Shown: positions 1 through 22,580 of the stretch, one piece after another
Position numbering within the stretch: the stretch's first letter is position 1
How the letters are laid out: each line of letters opens with the position of its first letter
Assembly (NCBI GenBank): GCA_963971575.1
Contig: OZ020611.1
Span: 62,901,381-62,965,380, forward strand
Origin: Liopterus haemorrhoidalis
Taxonomy: Eukaryota; Arthropoda; Insecta; Coleoptera; Dytiscidae
Reading direction: 5' to 3'
DNA length: 64,000 nt
Notes under the pieces: generated by a model
The model's input: only the letters and a program-made list of their open reading frames with translations
Databases searched by the model: none
What the model was told of the DNA's origin: nothing
Translations under genes and position numbers: made by a program

Positions 1-154
1 CATAAATCTTACAATAATATTACAAAATATGTGTAAAGTAATTTAGCTTAAAATAATTCACATGATGAAGAATAATTTCCAAAATATAAGTGCAGATATC
101 TTCTTACTTGGAGTAACCTAGAAGAGACAAATTTATAACAATATACCACATTAC

Positions 155-10639
<10,485 letters not shown>

Positions 10640-10999
10640 TAATTCAGATATTTCATTCAGAATATTACAAATCTCTAAAATTAAATAAAATGTTGATTTA
10701 AGTTGAGAATTTTGTGACAAAATATTAAATTATTTACTTATATGGATTTACAAAATTTAATTAAAATGTATAGTTATTTGTACATACATTACATAACAAA
10801 ATCAAACTTGAACTTAATATATTTACGATTAAAAACCACATTGAGGTAGGTGTTTAGTCAGAAAAGGTGAGGTGAAGTGTTTCTTAAATGCGGAAATAAA
10901 CATCGAAAACTAGGTTATTTTATGGTAACAACTCTACAAACATAAAAATACTTTCACACATATTCAAATTAACAAATTTATATCATAAAACTAATTTAC

Positions 11000-11095
11000 C
11001 TCACTTCCAGATGAATTTTCCAATATAATTTTATTTAAAGTTTATTTAATAAAATTAACAAATTCCATCCATTTTGTTAACGGTAGAGAATAGGC
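11000..11095 (-). other. Probable 5'UTR exon of the ZNF318-like gene
   Basis: A GAAGTGAG|GTAAAT donor ends at 11000, 325 nt upstream of the coding exon's acceptor. The sequence to its right holds only a very short ATG reading (ATGGATGGAATTTGTTAA). The 5' limit is a guess; no core promoter motif can be proved. Confidence 0.4.
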
Positions 11096-11648
11096 AAAAA
11101 TCAACACACGCGTTATAAATGACAAGTGTCCCACTCTGGCAGTAAAATTATGTATTAATAATTTGTTATAAATTAATAGGTAACTAAGGACATATTTCTT
11201 CTATTTTATGTCCATTTCTTCTATAATAGAACAGTCGTGACCTGCCATGTTTTACTTTTCTTTAATACCTACCAACGATTGCAATGTTCTGTTTCTCTGG
11301 TGGGTTCTATTAGGATGCTTAACCAATGTCGGATTAAGGAATCGTGGGCCCTACAACAAAACCAGCTCAAGGGCCTCTAAAACAATAGATCTTATACAGA
11401 TTAATTCAGGCTAATCTCGGCTTTTTTTATAACGTTATTTCTATTCAAAAATATGTAATTTTACAATCATGTTTTTTATGTTTACATAATTTCGGACTCC
11501 TGCGATAGTTGGCCCCTGAAGTAAGTGCTCTTTTTCCCGCTTAAATCGTCATTGTTAGCTAGGGCTGCCACCTTTACTTACTTCAAAAACCGGAGACCAC
11601 GGTGATTTTTTTAGAATTCAAAAATACTCACTAATTTTTATTAACAAC

Positions 11649-12372
11649 CAGTGATGGGTGCGTAAGTTACATGATGTAAGTTACCTCATTGTTGACGCGT
11701 AAACAATTGATGTAAAGTAAACACAAAAACTCTTGTAAACATTGTAAACAACGTAAACAATGTAAACAATGATTTAGACATGCGCACTTACATTGAATTA
11801 CAGAAACCCATTATCAAAACATTTTTATAAATAATAAAATTTTCATAAAACAAGTTTAAAAGAAAAAGTAAATATATAAAATTAGAACAAGCCAATATAA
11901 ATATTAATAAAAACCGAATATGTATCATTATATAGGTGTTACAAGTTAGAAATATGAATACGAAAGATAAAAATTTTTTTTTAAGAAAACGGTTATATTT
12001 TTTTTAACTAAATAAATTAAATTTCAACTTAAAGATAACTAGTTTATATTTTTTAATAACAAAAAGATTTATTACAAATTTTGCATAACGCCCTATATTT
12101 ATTTCATTTTCTTTAATTAAGACAACTTCTAGTTCTTCATAGATATTCCTTCGGTTTCTTTTCACCATTTTTTAAATAAATTTATTGTTTTGAACTGAAT
12201 GTACTTGTTTATTAGCTCTCTCTTATTGGTATTAAATAACTAAAACTAACCTCATTATTTGACAGTTTACATAGTGTACATTGTTTACATTGTTGACAAG
12301 TTTACCAATTGTTTACATAAATTTACATGTAAACGTAAACAATTAAAGTTTACGTGTAAACGCCCATCACTG
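11649..12372. mobile_element. Non-autonomous hAT MITE (CAGTGATGGG ends), copy 1
   Basis: 8-bp TSD TTAACAAC on both sides (11641-11648, 12373-12380). TIR CAGTGATGGG. 724 bp without a transposase frame. The left part is an array of GTAAACAA words (GTAAACAACGTAAACAATG etc.), mirrored at the right end. Copy 2 lies at 51502-52234; reversed fragments lie at 59232-59590. Confidence 0.92.
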
Positions 12373-12534
12373 TTAACAACTTATTTACTTGTAAAAGAAA
12401 ACACAATAAAGTAAATTATTGTTTTTTATTAATTTTAAAATCGTATTTCGAATTGTTGGAACAATTTTTCAACAATTTTATCTGCTCTGGATTCTGAATA
12501 TAATCAAAAAACGTTGAACAGATCATGTTGTAAT

Positions 12535-13817
12535 TTATTTTTGTGCATAAGCTTTTACCATTGCAACGGCCAAGCAATTGCGGTCATCCGTCCATACATT
12601 GCCCATCAGAGAAAATATCCGCTCAACAAATGCATTGCTAACTGGTATTGAAAGTATTTTTCCAACTAGTTTTGGTAACTCGGAAAAATTAGACGCCACA
12701 AAATTTTTTACCCACATTTGGTCAACTGATAATTTTAGTTTTATGATTTCCTCTTGTATACGATTCACAGCGTCTACTTCGTCCTATAACGTATCTTCCG
12801 TCAAATCGTTTAATAATATTTTTTAGAGACTGCTAGAACAACATCATAATTTAGTTCCTGCTTTAAATTAAAGATACTAAAAAGTGCAAATGGGCTGCTT
12901 TCATAATCATAAAATTTGTTTAAATAAGTGAGTGTTCTGTTATATACTTTGTCAGCTTCTAAAATAAATTTTATTCCTTGTGATTTTGATAAATATTTTA
13001 AACATTCTTTAACTTAACTTCCATAAAACTTCTTAGTTAATCTACTGGTTATTTTGTCTTTCATTGTTGAGAAGTGACATTACCGTTGGCGGCGCTGTTT
13101 TTCAAGGCAATATGGCTGAATTGTCTAGTATTCAGCTGTCAATATGCTAACAGCGAACAGGTTAATTTAAGCACAGTACATTTTTATTTTATGAAAATGT
13201 ATCTAACGACATTCTAACAAAAAAATCAACACTAGAAAATATGTAATAATTTCAAAGAGTACTACAGTCGCGCAGTACAACATTTGACCACCAAGCTGCG
13301 TATCCGAGCGTGTCAGTTCTCAATATCGTGTAAATCGGTACTGGCAATATTATTTTTTTTTCAAACTCAATATTGCTTCGTTCAAGACAATCATGTAATG
13401 ATGGACAAAATATAAATAGCATTCTGATAATGTTAATTCAGCCTTTAAATAATTTTGTAATTCATTCTCGTTATCTTTTATAAATTTCCAAATTATAGCT
13501 TCGCATTCTTCTTCACCAATTTTCAAAAAATATGCTTTCAATGCGGGCCATGACCTAATCAATCTATCAACGCTGCGATATAGAGACAACCACCTTGTTG
13601 AAACATGTCTGATTACTTTTTGGTATTCCATATCAAAACCTTCAAAAAACATTTTTAGTTCTTCAACACGTTTTGCGCTATTTGAAATTAAACTTTCAAT
13701 ATCGTAAGAAAAAAAAGAAAGGATCTTGCACGCGTTTCTTCCAGCATTGTGAATGGCATGGCACTGACAGTTTGCTTTTATAATACCCAACGATTTTTCT
13801 AAAAGTTTTTGATACAC
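12535..13817 (-). pseudogene. hAT transposase relic
   Basis: 13350-13817 encodes a 155-aa piece with CHAIHNAGRNACKILSFF and RHVSTRWLSLYRSVDRLIRS, conserved in insect hAT/ZBED-like transposases. 12535-12768 encodes the C-terminal dimerisation region KILSIPVSNAFVERIFSLMG. Between them the frame is destroyed, partly by a probable insert near 13068-13323 whose ends, TTGAGAAGTGACA and inverted TTGAGAACTGACA, resemble TIRs. Confidence 0.85.
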
Positions 13818-13981
13818 TGAATTATGAACACCATAGTTTATTGGTGTATAGTATAAATAAGCAAGATAAAAAAGTAGTTTAAAAAACCGGAGATTTAATA
13901 TTTAAAACTGGAGTCCGGAGATAGACAACAGAAACCGGAGTCTCCGGGCAAAAACCGGAGAGGTGGCAGCCCTATTGTTAG

Positions 13982-14639
13982 CGCATTTTAATAATAGATG
14001 CGTAGTTTCGTTCTCAGCTACATATGCCCGAAAATATTCTGACGCCTGTGACGGAAAACTAAATACTCCTTAGTTGCTGCACAAAGCTATTATGCAAAAA
14101 TTGCTTGTCAACAGGCCCGTTCCGTGACGGGGTGCAAAGAGCGCAATGAACCCGGGAAATATAATTTTAATCCAAGTACTTCTTAAAAAGCAGTAAAGAT
14201 TCGTAACGCGTTATTGTATTGAATTTTCTAAATTTATATGAAGAGTGGCTCAAATTTTGCAGCCGGGTGGCATTAACTCATCGAAAATATTGCTTTTAAT
14301 CCTAATAACACGATATACTATTATAAAAAAAGCATAAACTTTCCATACGGCATAATTCTGTAACTTTTTTGAATCTGACCTGTGTTCATACTATTAACTT
14401 TTTTTTGTTTAAAATGAATGAAGGAATACATCGCTAGAAAAAACTCACTACCTGGAATCATATCGTCAGCTTACTGCAAAAACCAGTTTACTCCCAAAAT
14501 GCAGTTTCGACTAATTTGCTTAAGATTTAAAAAGACTTAATAAATCATACTGTAAAATAAAAGTTGTGTTGATATGCGCATGCCATTGATAGAGTAAGCT
14601 TACAGTTAATTTGTTATACTGTTTGTACCAGATTTCAAC
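13982..14639. other. Intergenic, nothing recognised
   Basis: AT-rich sequence between the hAT element and the satellite. No frame or repeat that can be named. Confidence 0.4.
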
Positions 14640-16750
14640 TGTTTGCACAGCCATAGACGGTCTTGAAACGAAGAACTTACCTTCTCTGCCCCTTATACAC
14701 CTGTCAAAGTGTTGATATCTTATTATTTTATTACTATTGATTTAAATGTGTTTGAAATACTAGGAAATATTTAAAATAAACTGGAAATATTTGAAATACT
14801 AGAGAAATATTTGAAATAGTAGGATGTATTTGAAATAATAGGGAATTATTTGAAATAACAGGGAAGTATTTGAAATGTATACTAGGGAAATATTTGAAAT
14901 AATAGGGAAATATTTGAAATGCTAGAGAAATATTTTCTAAGGAAATATTTGAAGATTTGTGCGTAGCCACAGACGGTCTAGAAACAGAGAACTTACCTTC
15001 TCTGCCCCTTATACGCCTATCAAGATGTTGGAATCCTATTATTTCATTATTATTAATTTAAAGGTATTTGAAATACTAGGAAATATTTGAAATAATAAGG
15101 AAATATTTAAATACTAGGGAAATATTTGAAATACTAAGAAAATATTTGAAATAATAAGGAAATATTTGAAATATTAGGGAGATATTTAAAATATTGACTA
15201 AGAAAATATGTGAAATACTAGGGAAATATTTGAAATAATAGGTAAATATTTGAAATAATAGGGAAATATTTGAAATGTTAGAGAAATATTTGAAGATTTG
15301 TGCGTAGCCACAGACGGTCTAGAAACGGAGAACTTACCTTCTCTGCCCCTTATACGCCTATCAAGATGTTGGAATCCTATTAATTCATTATTATTAATTT
15401 AAATGTATTTGAAATACTAGAACTATTTGAAACACTAGGAAATATTTGAAATAATAAGGAAATATTTAAATACTAGGGAAATATTTGAAATACTAAGAAA
15501 ATATTGGAAATAATAAGGAAATATTTGAAATATTAGGGAGATATTTAAAATATTGACTAAGAAAATATGTGAAATACTAGGGAAATATTTGAAATAATAG
15601 GTAAATATTTGAAATAATAGGGAAATATTTGAAATAATAGGGAAATATTTGAAATGCTAGAGAAATATTTTCTAAGGAAATATTTGAAGATTTGTGCGTA
15701 GCCACAGACGGTCTAGAAACGGAGAACTTACCTTCTCTGCCCCTTATACGCCTATCAAGATGTTGGAATCCTATTAATTCATTATTATTAATTTAAATGT
15801 ATTTGAAATACTAGAACTATTTGAAACACTAGGAAATATTTGAAATAATAAGAAAATATTTAAATACTAGGGAAATATTTGAAATACTAAGAAAATATTG
15901 GAAATAATAAGGAAATATTTGAAATATTAGGGAGATATTTAAAATATTGACTAAGAAAATATGTGAAATACTAGGGAAATATTTGAAATAATAGGTAAAT
16001 ATTTGAAATAATAGGGAAATATTTGAAATAATAGGGAAATATTTGAAATGCTAGAGAAATATTTTCTAAGGAAATATTTGAAGATTTGTGCGTAGCCACA
16101 GACGGTCTAGAAACGGAGAACTTACCTTCTCTGCCCCTTATACGCTTATCAAGATGTTGGAATCCTATTATTTCATTATTATTAATTTAAATGTATTTGA
16201 AATACTAGAACTATTTGAAACACTAGGAAATATTTGAAATAATAAGGAAATATTTAAATACTAGGGAAATATTTGAAATACTAAGAAAATATTTGAAATA
16301 ATAAGGAAATATTAGGGAGATATTTGAAATATTGACTAAGAAAATATGTGAAATACTAGGGAAATATTTGAAATAATAGGTAAATATTTGAAGATTTGTG
16401 CGTAGCCACAGACGGTCTAGAAACTGAGAACTTACCTTCTCTGCCCCTTATACGCCTATCAAGATGTTGGAATCCTATTATTTCATTATTATTAATTTAA
16501 ATGTATTTGAAATACTAGAACTATTTGAAACACTAGGAAATATTTGAAATAATAAGGAAATATTTAAATACTAGGGAAATATTTGAAATACTAAGAAAAT
16601 ATTTGAAATAATAAGGAAATATTTGAAATATTAGGGAGATATTTAAAATATTGACTAAGAAAATATGTGAAATACTAGGAAAATATTTCAAATACTGGGG
16701 AAATATTTGAAATACTAGAAAATATTTTAAATAAATATAAAGTATTTCAA
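14640..16750. repeat. Higher-order satellite array
   Basis: Two levels of repetition. The short level is a degenerate unit of about 15-19 nt of the form GGAAATATTTGAAATAATA. The long level is a block of about 70 nt (CACAGACGGTCTAGAAAC ... CTTACCTTCTCTGCCCCTTA ... CAAGATGTTGGAATCC). After an initial diverged copy at 14640, GATTTGTGCGTAGCC starts a unit at 14953, 15295, 15689, 16083 and 16393, spacings 342, 394, 394 and 310. Units 3 and 4 are almost identical, which indicates recent amplification. Confidence 0.92.
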
Positions 16751-16965
16751 ATACTGACGTTTACAGATAACAAATATCAAATACAAATACCACGGAGAAA
16801 GTATTTACAAATCCAAATACCAAGAGCAATTTTTGATGTATTTGTAATTAGAAATGGCAATAAAAATGAATTAGTCGATCATTTGATTAATCTAAATGTT
16901 ATAATCGATTTTTGATTAAATTCCTAGAAAATAATCGATTATCAAATTTTAAAAATTTTTATGAG

Positions 16966-17957
16966 AAGTGTGAATTTTCACACATTGCAGGGTTTCGCAA
17001 GTATATAATATGTGAAGGCGGCATGCTGAGTGTGTAGGACAAATTTTGCTTTGTAGTAGTCACGGCAAAATGAACGATATTTTTAAAATAATTTATCGTC
17101 TGTTAATCTAAGAACTTTAAAAACAAATTTTATGTTAAAATATATTTTTTTTAATTTTAATTCAAATACCTAATACCATTATTTAGGTTTCTAAATATGT
17201 GCAGTATTTTTTTTTATATAGCAAGGTTCATTAAGATTTTGAAAATTGCGCCTATGGCTTCCAATGGTTGTTTAAAGTCATATGCTCCGCCCCTCTGGTT
17301 TCGTATTCATGACATATAGAATGAAAATATAAACCCAACAGGTTATTAAATTTACGGTCTTAAAAATTAAATGCAACATTTGCCAAAATATAACTAGAAT
17401 TTTGACAAAATATATTAACAAAATAAAAATGAAAAAAAAAAATAATAATAAAGTGTGTCTACTGCCCGAGAGCGAACCCTAGTTTGCTGCGTAGCAAGCG
17501 AGTAAGCTAACCATTAGACTAGGATACGCCTTCTAGTATAGTGTGTTATATAACTATACTTTTGTACATCGTCAACAAAAAAACACAAAAAATGCGTTAT
17601 TTTCCGAAAAGATAATCTAAACAAAAATTCCTGTTGTACTATTCCGGTTAACACCAATGTACATTACTTAAAATTTTTTCAGATTTTTAGTTTAAACCAT
17701 CTGGGTTACAGGGTGTGGGACAAAAAAAATTTTGCACAATTTTGGCAAAAATCGCTTCAAAATAATTTATTTTGCAAAAATAAAATTTTGGTCGTTAATC
17801 CATGTGTTAGTATTTTTCCTATGTGCGGGTCAAAGAGTTGTATAAGCATGCCAAATTTCTCTCTAGGTTTAGCCGTTTGGCTACAATTTTTAACGAACAC
17901 ACAGACAGACAATAAAATTACGGTATAAGGGTTTTTTGGTCATACCTACAAAACCCT
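16966..17957 (+). repeat. Family A repeat copy with tRNA-like module
   Basis: Starts GTGTGAATTTTCACACATTG (hairpin) then CAGGGTTTCGCAAGTAT; ends AGGGTTTTTTGGTCATACCT plus ACAAAACCCT. Contains GCACAATTTTGGCAAAAATC, the GTGCGGGTCAAAGAGTTGTA block, GCCGTTTGGCTACAATTTTT and a short ACAGACAGACA microsatellite before the terminus. A tRNA-like module lies at 17460-17530 (minus strand). Confidence 0.8.
17460..17530 (-). other. tRNA-like module inside family A
   Basis: On the minus strand it reads TAGTCTAATGGTTAGC (A-box, fits TRGYNNANNGG) and about 40 nt later GGGTTCGCTCTCGG (B-box-like). No convincing 7-bp acceptor stem, so it is not called a tRNA gene. It sits at the same position as modules at 27571-27650 and 33367-33436, which have different tRNA-like sequences. 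Confidence 0.6.
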
Positions 17958-18502
17958 AAAAATTGAGTTATATTGTTTTTGCAATTACCCAACGATATAC
18001 TGTTTAAAAAACTAATTAATCTATCATTAATCAAAGTTAATAAAAAATACATAAATTTAGTTTTGATATATTTATTGGAATGTAAAATAGTTAATAGTTT
18101 TTGTGCAAACTCGGCACACGTGTAACATTTATGACACTTGGAAAAATATTGTCAGTCTTTTAAGTAACTAACATCACAAAATAAACTATACGTCAAAATA
18201 AGTAAAAACATTTTGTATAACATACAAGTACATACATAAAAATCTCCTAACTACAAATATCAGTAAAATTATTATGATCAGAAATTTTCACCGAGCAAGT
18301 GAAGTCGTTGTGTACGAAGAAAATATTTTAAAATCGAACAAACATTAACAAACGATTTTTTCACATTTCACACTAAACATTTATCTCTAATATGTAAGTA
18401 ACTCAAGTAAATAGAATTGGTCCTACATTATTTACATACTAGGTTGTTTAACCCGTCAACAATTACAAATTTTTAACAAAAAAAAAGGTTTTTGACTGTA
18501 TT

Positions 18503-19029
18503 AAGTTCGTTCTACATTATACTTTTTTGCGTAGCACTACAGATTTTTTGCGTTAGTACTGACGTAAAAAGTATACTGTGAAACACAATACTTCCTTCCA
18601 ACTTTCGATGCTACACTACAAAGAACAATATTTTCAAAATTACCTCCGGTCAAATTTTTGGATGACAGTTTATATTTCTCAGTCGTACCAACTACCAGCT
18701 TTTTAGTTTTTGTTTGCAACTTAACTTTTAGAAGTTTATTAAGTTGATAAGAAGTTTATTTAGAACATATAATTAGATATAAACTTAGCACAATTAAACA
18801 ATATTTATAAATTGGTTACTAGAATTGGTTCAATAACCTGAACCTGTCACCTAAACCTAACATTTTTTAAGTTGGCAGTGAAGAGTACCACAAAGTAATA
18901 AAAGATCCAAGGTATCGCTGTCTCATATTTTTTCCTCCACTATATTCTGTAGTATCAAAAGTTTAAAAGACGTCAGAGTTGGATAGAATTGAAAAAAATA
19001 TTGAAAGAAGTATAATGTAGAACGGACTT
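18503..19029. mobile_element. MITE with GTTCTACATTATACTT ends
   Basis: Left end AAGTTCGTTCTACATTATAC and inverted right end AAGTCCGTTCTACATTATAC differ at one position over 20 nt. 527 bp, no coding similarity. The target-site duplication is unclear, so no superfamily is assigned. Confidence 0.65.
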
Positions 19030-19107
19030 TAGCTTGAGCAACCTTTTTGAAAATGCTAAATGTCGCCGAAGTTACAATTTTTAATTGCATTAAATTTATA
19101 AATCAGT

Positions 19108-19365
19108 AGGCTAAAATGGATAGGACATCTGGAACGAATGTACAATAGTGATCCAGCGAGAAGAATCTCCAAGAAAAAATCTTCGAACAGCAGGAAAAAA
19201 TAAGTTAGAAGACCAAAAACGAGATATATATCAGTTGGAGAAAGACCTAAAAGAACTTGTTAAAACATGAAAAAGGTTGCTAAAAACAAGACAGACTAGA
19301 GAAGAATCTTTGAAAAGGTCAAGACTCAGAAAGACTCGTCGAACCAGAATTGATGATTGATAGTC
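19108..19365 (+). pseudogene. Non-LTR retrotransposon C-terminal fragment (RTE-like)
   Basis: Reads RLKWIGHLERMYNSDPARRI, then VRRPKTRY and KNKTD.RRIFEKVKTQKDS, matching the conserved C-terminal tail (LKW.GH..R ... GRP..R ... W...V..AKT) of RTE-type and related LINE polyproteins. Stops and frame breaks; no reverse transcriptase core remains upstream. Confidence 0.65.
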
Positions 19366-19410
19366 CCAACTTAGAACATATCCGGATACTACTCTCCAGA
19401 ACGGCGTAAA

Positions 19411-20336
19411 ACTGCGTTCAGAGCTCTTAAATTAGTCGACTATAGACTATGACTTGTGCACTGTTGACTGTCAGTAACAAGTGTGTCATATGGTAACGCG
19501 AGCAACCGTTCAGAGCTCTAAATTTAATACATTATACGTTGTCGATTGTCGATAGTTTTCCAAACTTATAGTTAGGAGTTGTTTACATGAGACAGACATA
19601 CAAACAAGCATTCGCTATCTCAGTCTACATCGTAGAGAAAGTTTGCATTAGGCGTTTACGTTTAGTCAGTCAGATTAATCCGAGCGATCCGAGTGCTCCC
19701 GATCCGTTCGTAAAGTCAGTCGGAGCGTACACATTTGCTTATTTTTAGTTAATCCAATTAATCCGCTGGAGCAATCCGAGCATTTCAAAACAATTTGATG
19801 ATCTAGCCGGATTGCTAGGATTAATTGGTGGTAGGGGTTAGCGCGGGTAAGTTGAATCTTGCAGTCAGATGGAAAGTGATGTAAACATATGGTAAACATC
19901 AGTGAACGTAACCTAACAAAATGGAGAAAATACGTTAACGAAAAGTGTTAACAAAATCTGAGCTATCCGACTAATCTTGTGACGTCACCAGATCAATCTG
20001 AGCAATTTTGTAGATTGACTAAACGTAAACGCCTATTGTAAGCCTTGACATAACCTAACAAAATGCCATCGCACCGAATACAACAAATCTCGCCCAAAAT
20101 TGCAAAGACGAATAGTAAATATGATCGATTTAAGTAATTAGGTTAGGTTTAGTTATTAAAAATCTAGGACAGCAGAATTAGGAAAAGTAGTTGGTTTAAA
20201 GACACACAGATGTCACACTATTCGTAACGCACTAATTTCCTTAGCTGTAAACGCTGCCTTGAACGTTAAAACTATCTACTAATCTTATCCATAACGCACA
20301 ATGAACAGTCAACTAATTTAAAGAGCTCTGATCGCG
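19411..20336. mobile_element. MITE family C, copy 1, with nested MITE
   Basis: Ends CTGCGTTCAGAGCTCTTAAA and, inverted, GCGATCAGAGCTCTTTAAAT, continuing as TTAGTCGACTAT / TTAGTTGACTGT. Internal block ATTAGGTTAGGTTTAGTTA and CGTAACGCACTAATTTCC. Collinear with copies at 28821-29909 and 32138-32647. Interrupted at 19650-20034. Confidence 0.8.
19650..20034. mobile_element. Nested MITE with AGGCGTTTACGTTTAGTCA ends
   Basis: Nearly perfect 19-bp TIR AGGCGTTTACGTTTAGTCA, bordered by ATT on both sides; the uninterrupted copy at 28.8 kb reads straight through the site (TATATTGTATG versus GCATT...ATTGTAAG), which fixes the limits. 385 bp. An ATT/TTA-like 3-bp duplication hints at PIF/Harbinger, but this is not certain. 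Confidence 0.8.
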
Positions 20337-20584
20337 GCGTTAGGGTCCACCGAAGACGGTAATTCTCTTCTCATGTGGTAACATTAAACTTATATTAATG
20401 TTTTGACTCAGTTCTCTTTTGTTAGAATAATTAACAATAAAATTAAATAAAGGCCATATCTTAAACTTAATCGTACGTATTAAATACGTATATAAGAAAC
20501 CTAATTAGGTTTAGGTTACTTGCTCATTAATCATATCTCTTTCCAATAAAATTATACAAGTGAAAATTTCTGATCAGGGCAGTT

Positions 20585-21011
20585 TTAAATCTGCAAAACA
20601 AGACCAGCTGACGATATGTTATCACCACATCCTGCTGTCTGCTGAACATCTGTACATACTAAAACTGGAGCAACACAAATATGAACTTTACTTGTTTCCC
20701 CATCATCAAAATTAATTTGTTCATTCCAACATGACACTGGATTATCATCTGTGACAATTATTCTTCTGCTTCCTGGTTTAGTCGATACAGCAAAACTGTT
20801 ATCTAGGATTAATCTTGCTTTTTGTACATCGATGTTTTTGTTTCCGCACACGTGACGGTTTGCAGTTAACGAAGCTTTAGCAGCTGCTGCTTTTGAACGA
20901 CGCCAACTTGAATTTTGTTCAACCATTATTGCTTGGTAAGCCAATGAGTGGACGTGGATTCTTGTTAGTTTTTTAGAGTTTGGTATTGTTTTGGCAGATG
21001 TGTGGATTAAT
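20585..21011 (-). CDS. ADPGK: ADPGK exon 5 (ADP-binding and catalytic C-terminus)
   Basis: Acceptor TTTAATTTCAG|A ends at 21012; the stop TAA is at 20585-20587. Contains LTRIHVHSLAYQAIMVEQNS, SRRIIVTDDNPV and PVLVCTDVQQTAGCGDNISS. The GxGD motif provides the catalytic base. The residue before GD is Cys where the mammalian enzyme has Leu. The C-terminus LVLQI is short, as in the family. Confidence 0.95.
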
Positions 21012-22548
21012 CTGAAATTAAAAAAAAAAAAAAAAACTTTTATAATACAAGTTTAGCTTTTAACTTTTAGTATAATTAATTTCTTTGGTTTAAGTGAAAC
21101 TAAACGGAATGTTTATTTTTTAAGTTTCGACGAACTCATTTTTTAATGATTGAATCTGATAGCAGGGGTTCTTAAACTTATGTAGTCCGAGGACCCCCTC
21201 TTGAACAATTTTTTTTTTTGCGGACACCATCCCAACCTTATGCATTTTACGTCGTTCTTGAGACTTAATTTCTGGCTCAATAATCTCATAGGCACTACGT
21301 TATAATAAATACTAATAAAAATGTATCGCTGGTTATTTTAATAAATGGTCTTGCGCATTTATAGAGATGAACATTTTTATTAGCATATACAATAGAATAA
21401 AAAACGTAAAATGAATAAAAATAGTAGTAATAAGAATTTAAAAAGTTACAAATTATAATACTTTCAACTCATACAAACATTTTTTGGTCAAATATTGGTT
21501 AAAATAGATCTTATTATAATTAAATTTTTGCTAATTATTGTTTAGTTATGTTAATAACTAGTTAGATAACAACAAATACAAAAAGTCTTGGCCATGTAGG
21601 ATTTTTATTAAATGAGTTATTTGAATAAAAGCGAAAAGTTGGAGGATGTAAAGTCAATGTCAAAATAGTTTCGCGGACCCCCAAGGGTCCGAATATTTAC
21701 AAAAATGAATCTTAAAAAAAATTCATGGGCTTGGATTTTTGCCCATTTATAGTTTTTGGATCCATAGAGACATTTGTGTATGATAATCATTTCAAGTGAT
21801 ATTGTTCGCGATTTAGGAAAATTATGGAATATTTAAGTGGGATTATTCTTTATTCACGATTTACATTGTGGCACACAACAAAATCAATTGTTTTTTGCCA
21901 TGATTCACAAAAATAAAACACAAAGAACAAAAAACACGTATTTCTCCATTGAACAAAACAAAACAATGTAATTCTCATATCTTCCGAAAATCGCCACCAG
22001 AGGTCAGGGCGCTTAGGAAGTTTCCCATATTGTTTTTATTATTAGTATTGGTTTGTAAATTAAAAAATCAGCTGTGGCCACCACAGGACCGACTGCCATC
22101 ATAAAGCACTTATATAAAATACATTCTAGTAGCAGAGTAGAAATAACTTGGCCTAATATTTTCTAACAGATATTATTTATCATGACCATGGAAACGTTAC
22201 ATATAAGTATGAAAATCTTGAGACTTAAATAAATTGAAATTTTACAAATATTTGTCGAAATTTTTCGTTTTATCAAAAAACGTCTCAAATAAAAGTTATT
22301 AATTAATGTTTTTATAGCAACTTTTGTTCAATAAATTTTTTCGAAATATTTTTCTGTTGTGAAATATTCACAAAAATCTTAAAATCGACACGAGTAAACT
22401 CCCATTTTTAGTCAACCGATTTTTACCAAAAGTTGATCAATTCGTGCCATTGATGACAAAAGCTTAAATATGAAGTTTCAGAAAAATCCTTTCAGCCGAA
22501 TTCGCTCTGCACGTGTACGCAGACAGACGGACGGACAGACGGACAGGC

Positions 22549-22580
<32 letters not shown>

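Larger units (their letters stand above)
11559..13973 (-). mobile_element. hAT element with transposase relic and nested MITE
   Basis: Perfect 8-bp TSD ATTGTTAG at 11551-11558 and 13974-13981. Ends share AGGGCTGCCACCT in inverted orientation, followed by CCGGAGAC/AACCGGAG words repeated at both ends. 2,415 bp. Carries two parts of a hAT transposase on the minus strand and a separate hAT MITE inserted at 11649-12372. Confidence 0.9.

Noticed and set aside
14734..14970. 78-codon reading FQIFPYYFKYF...
   Set aside because: Direct translation of the satellite.
14640..16750. CRISPR-like array
   Set aside because: Eukaryotic satellite: the units are long, the short words degenerate, there are no unique spacers and no cas genes.
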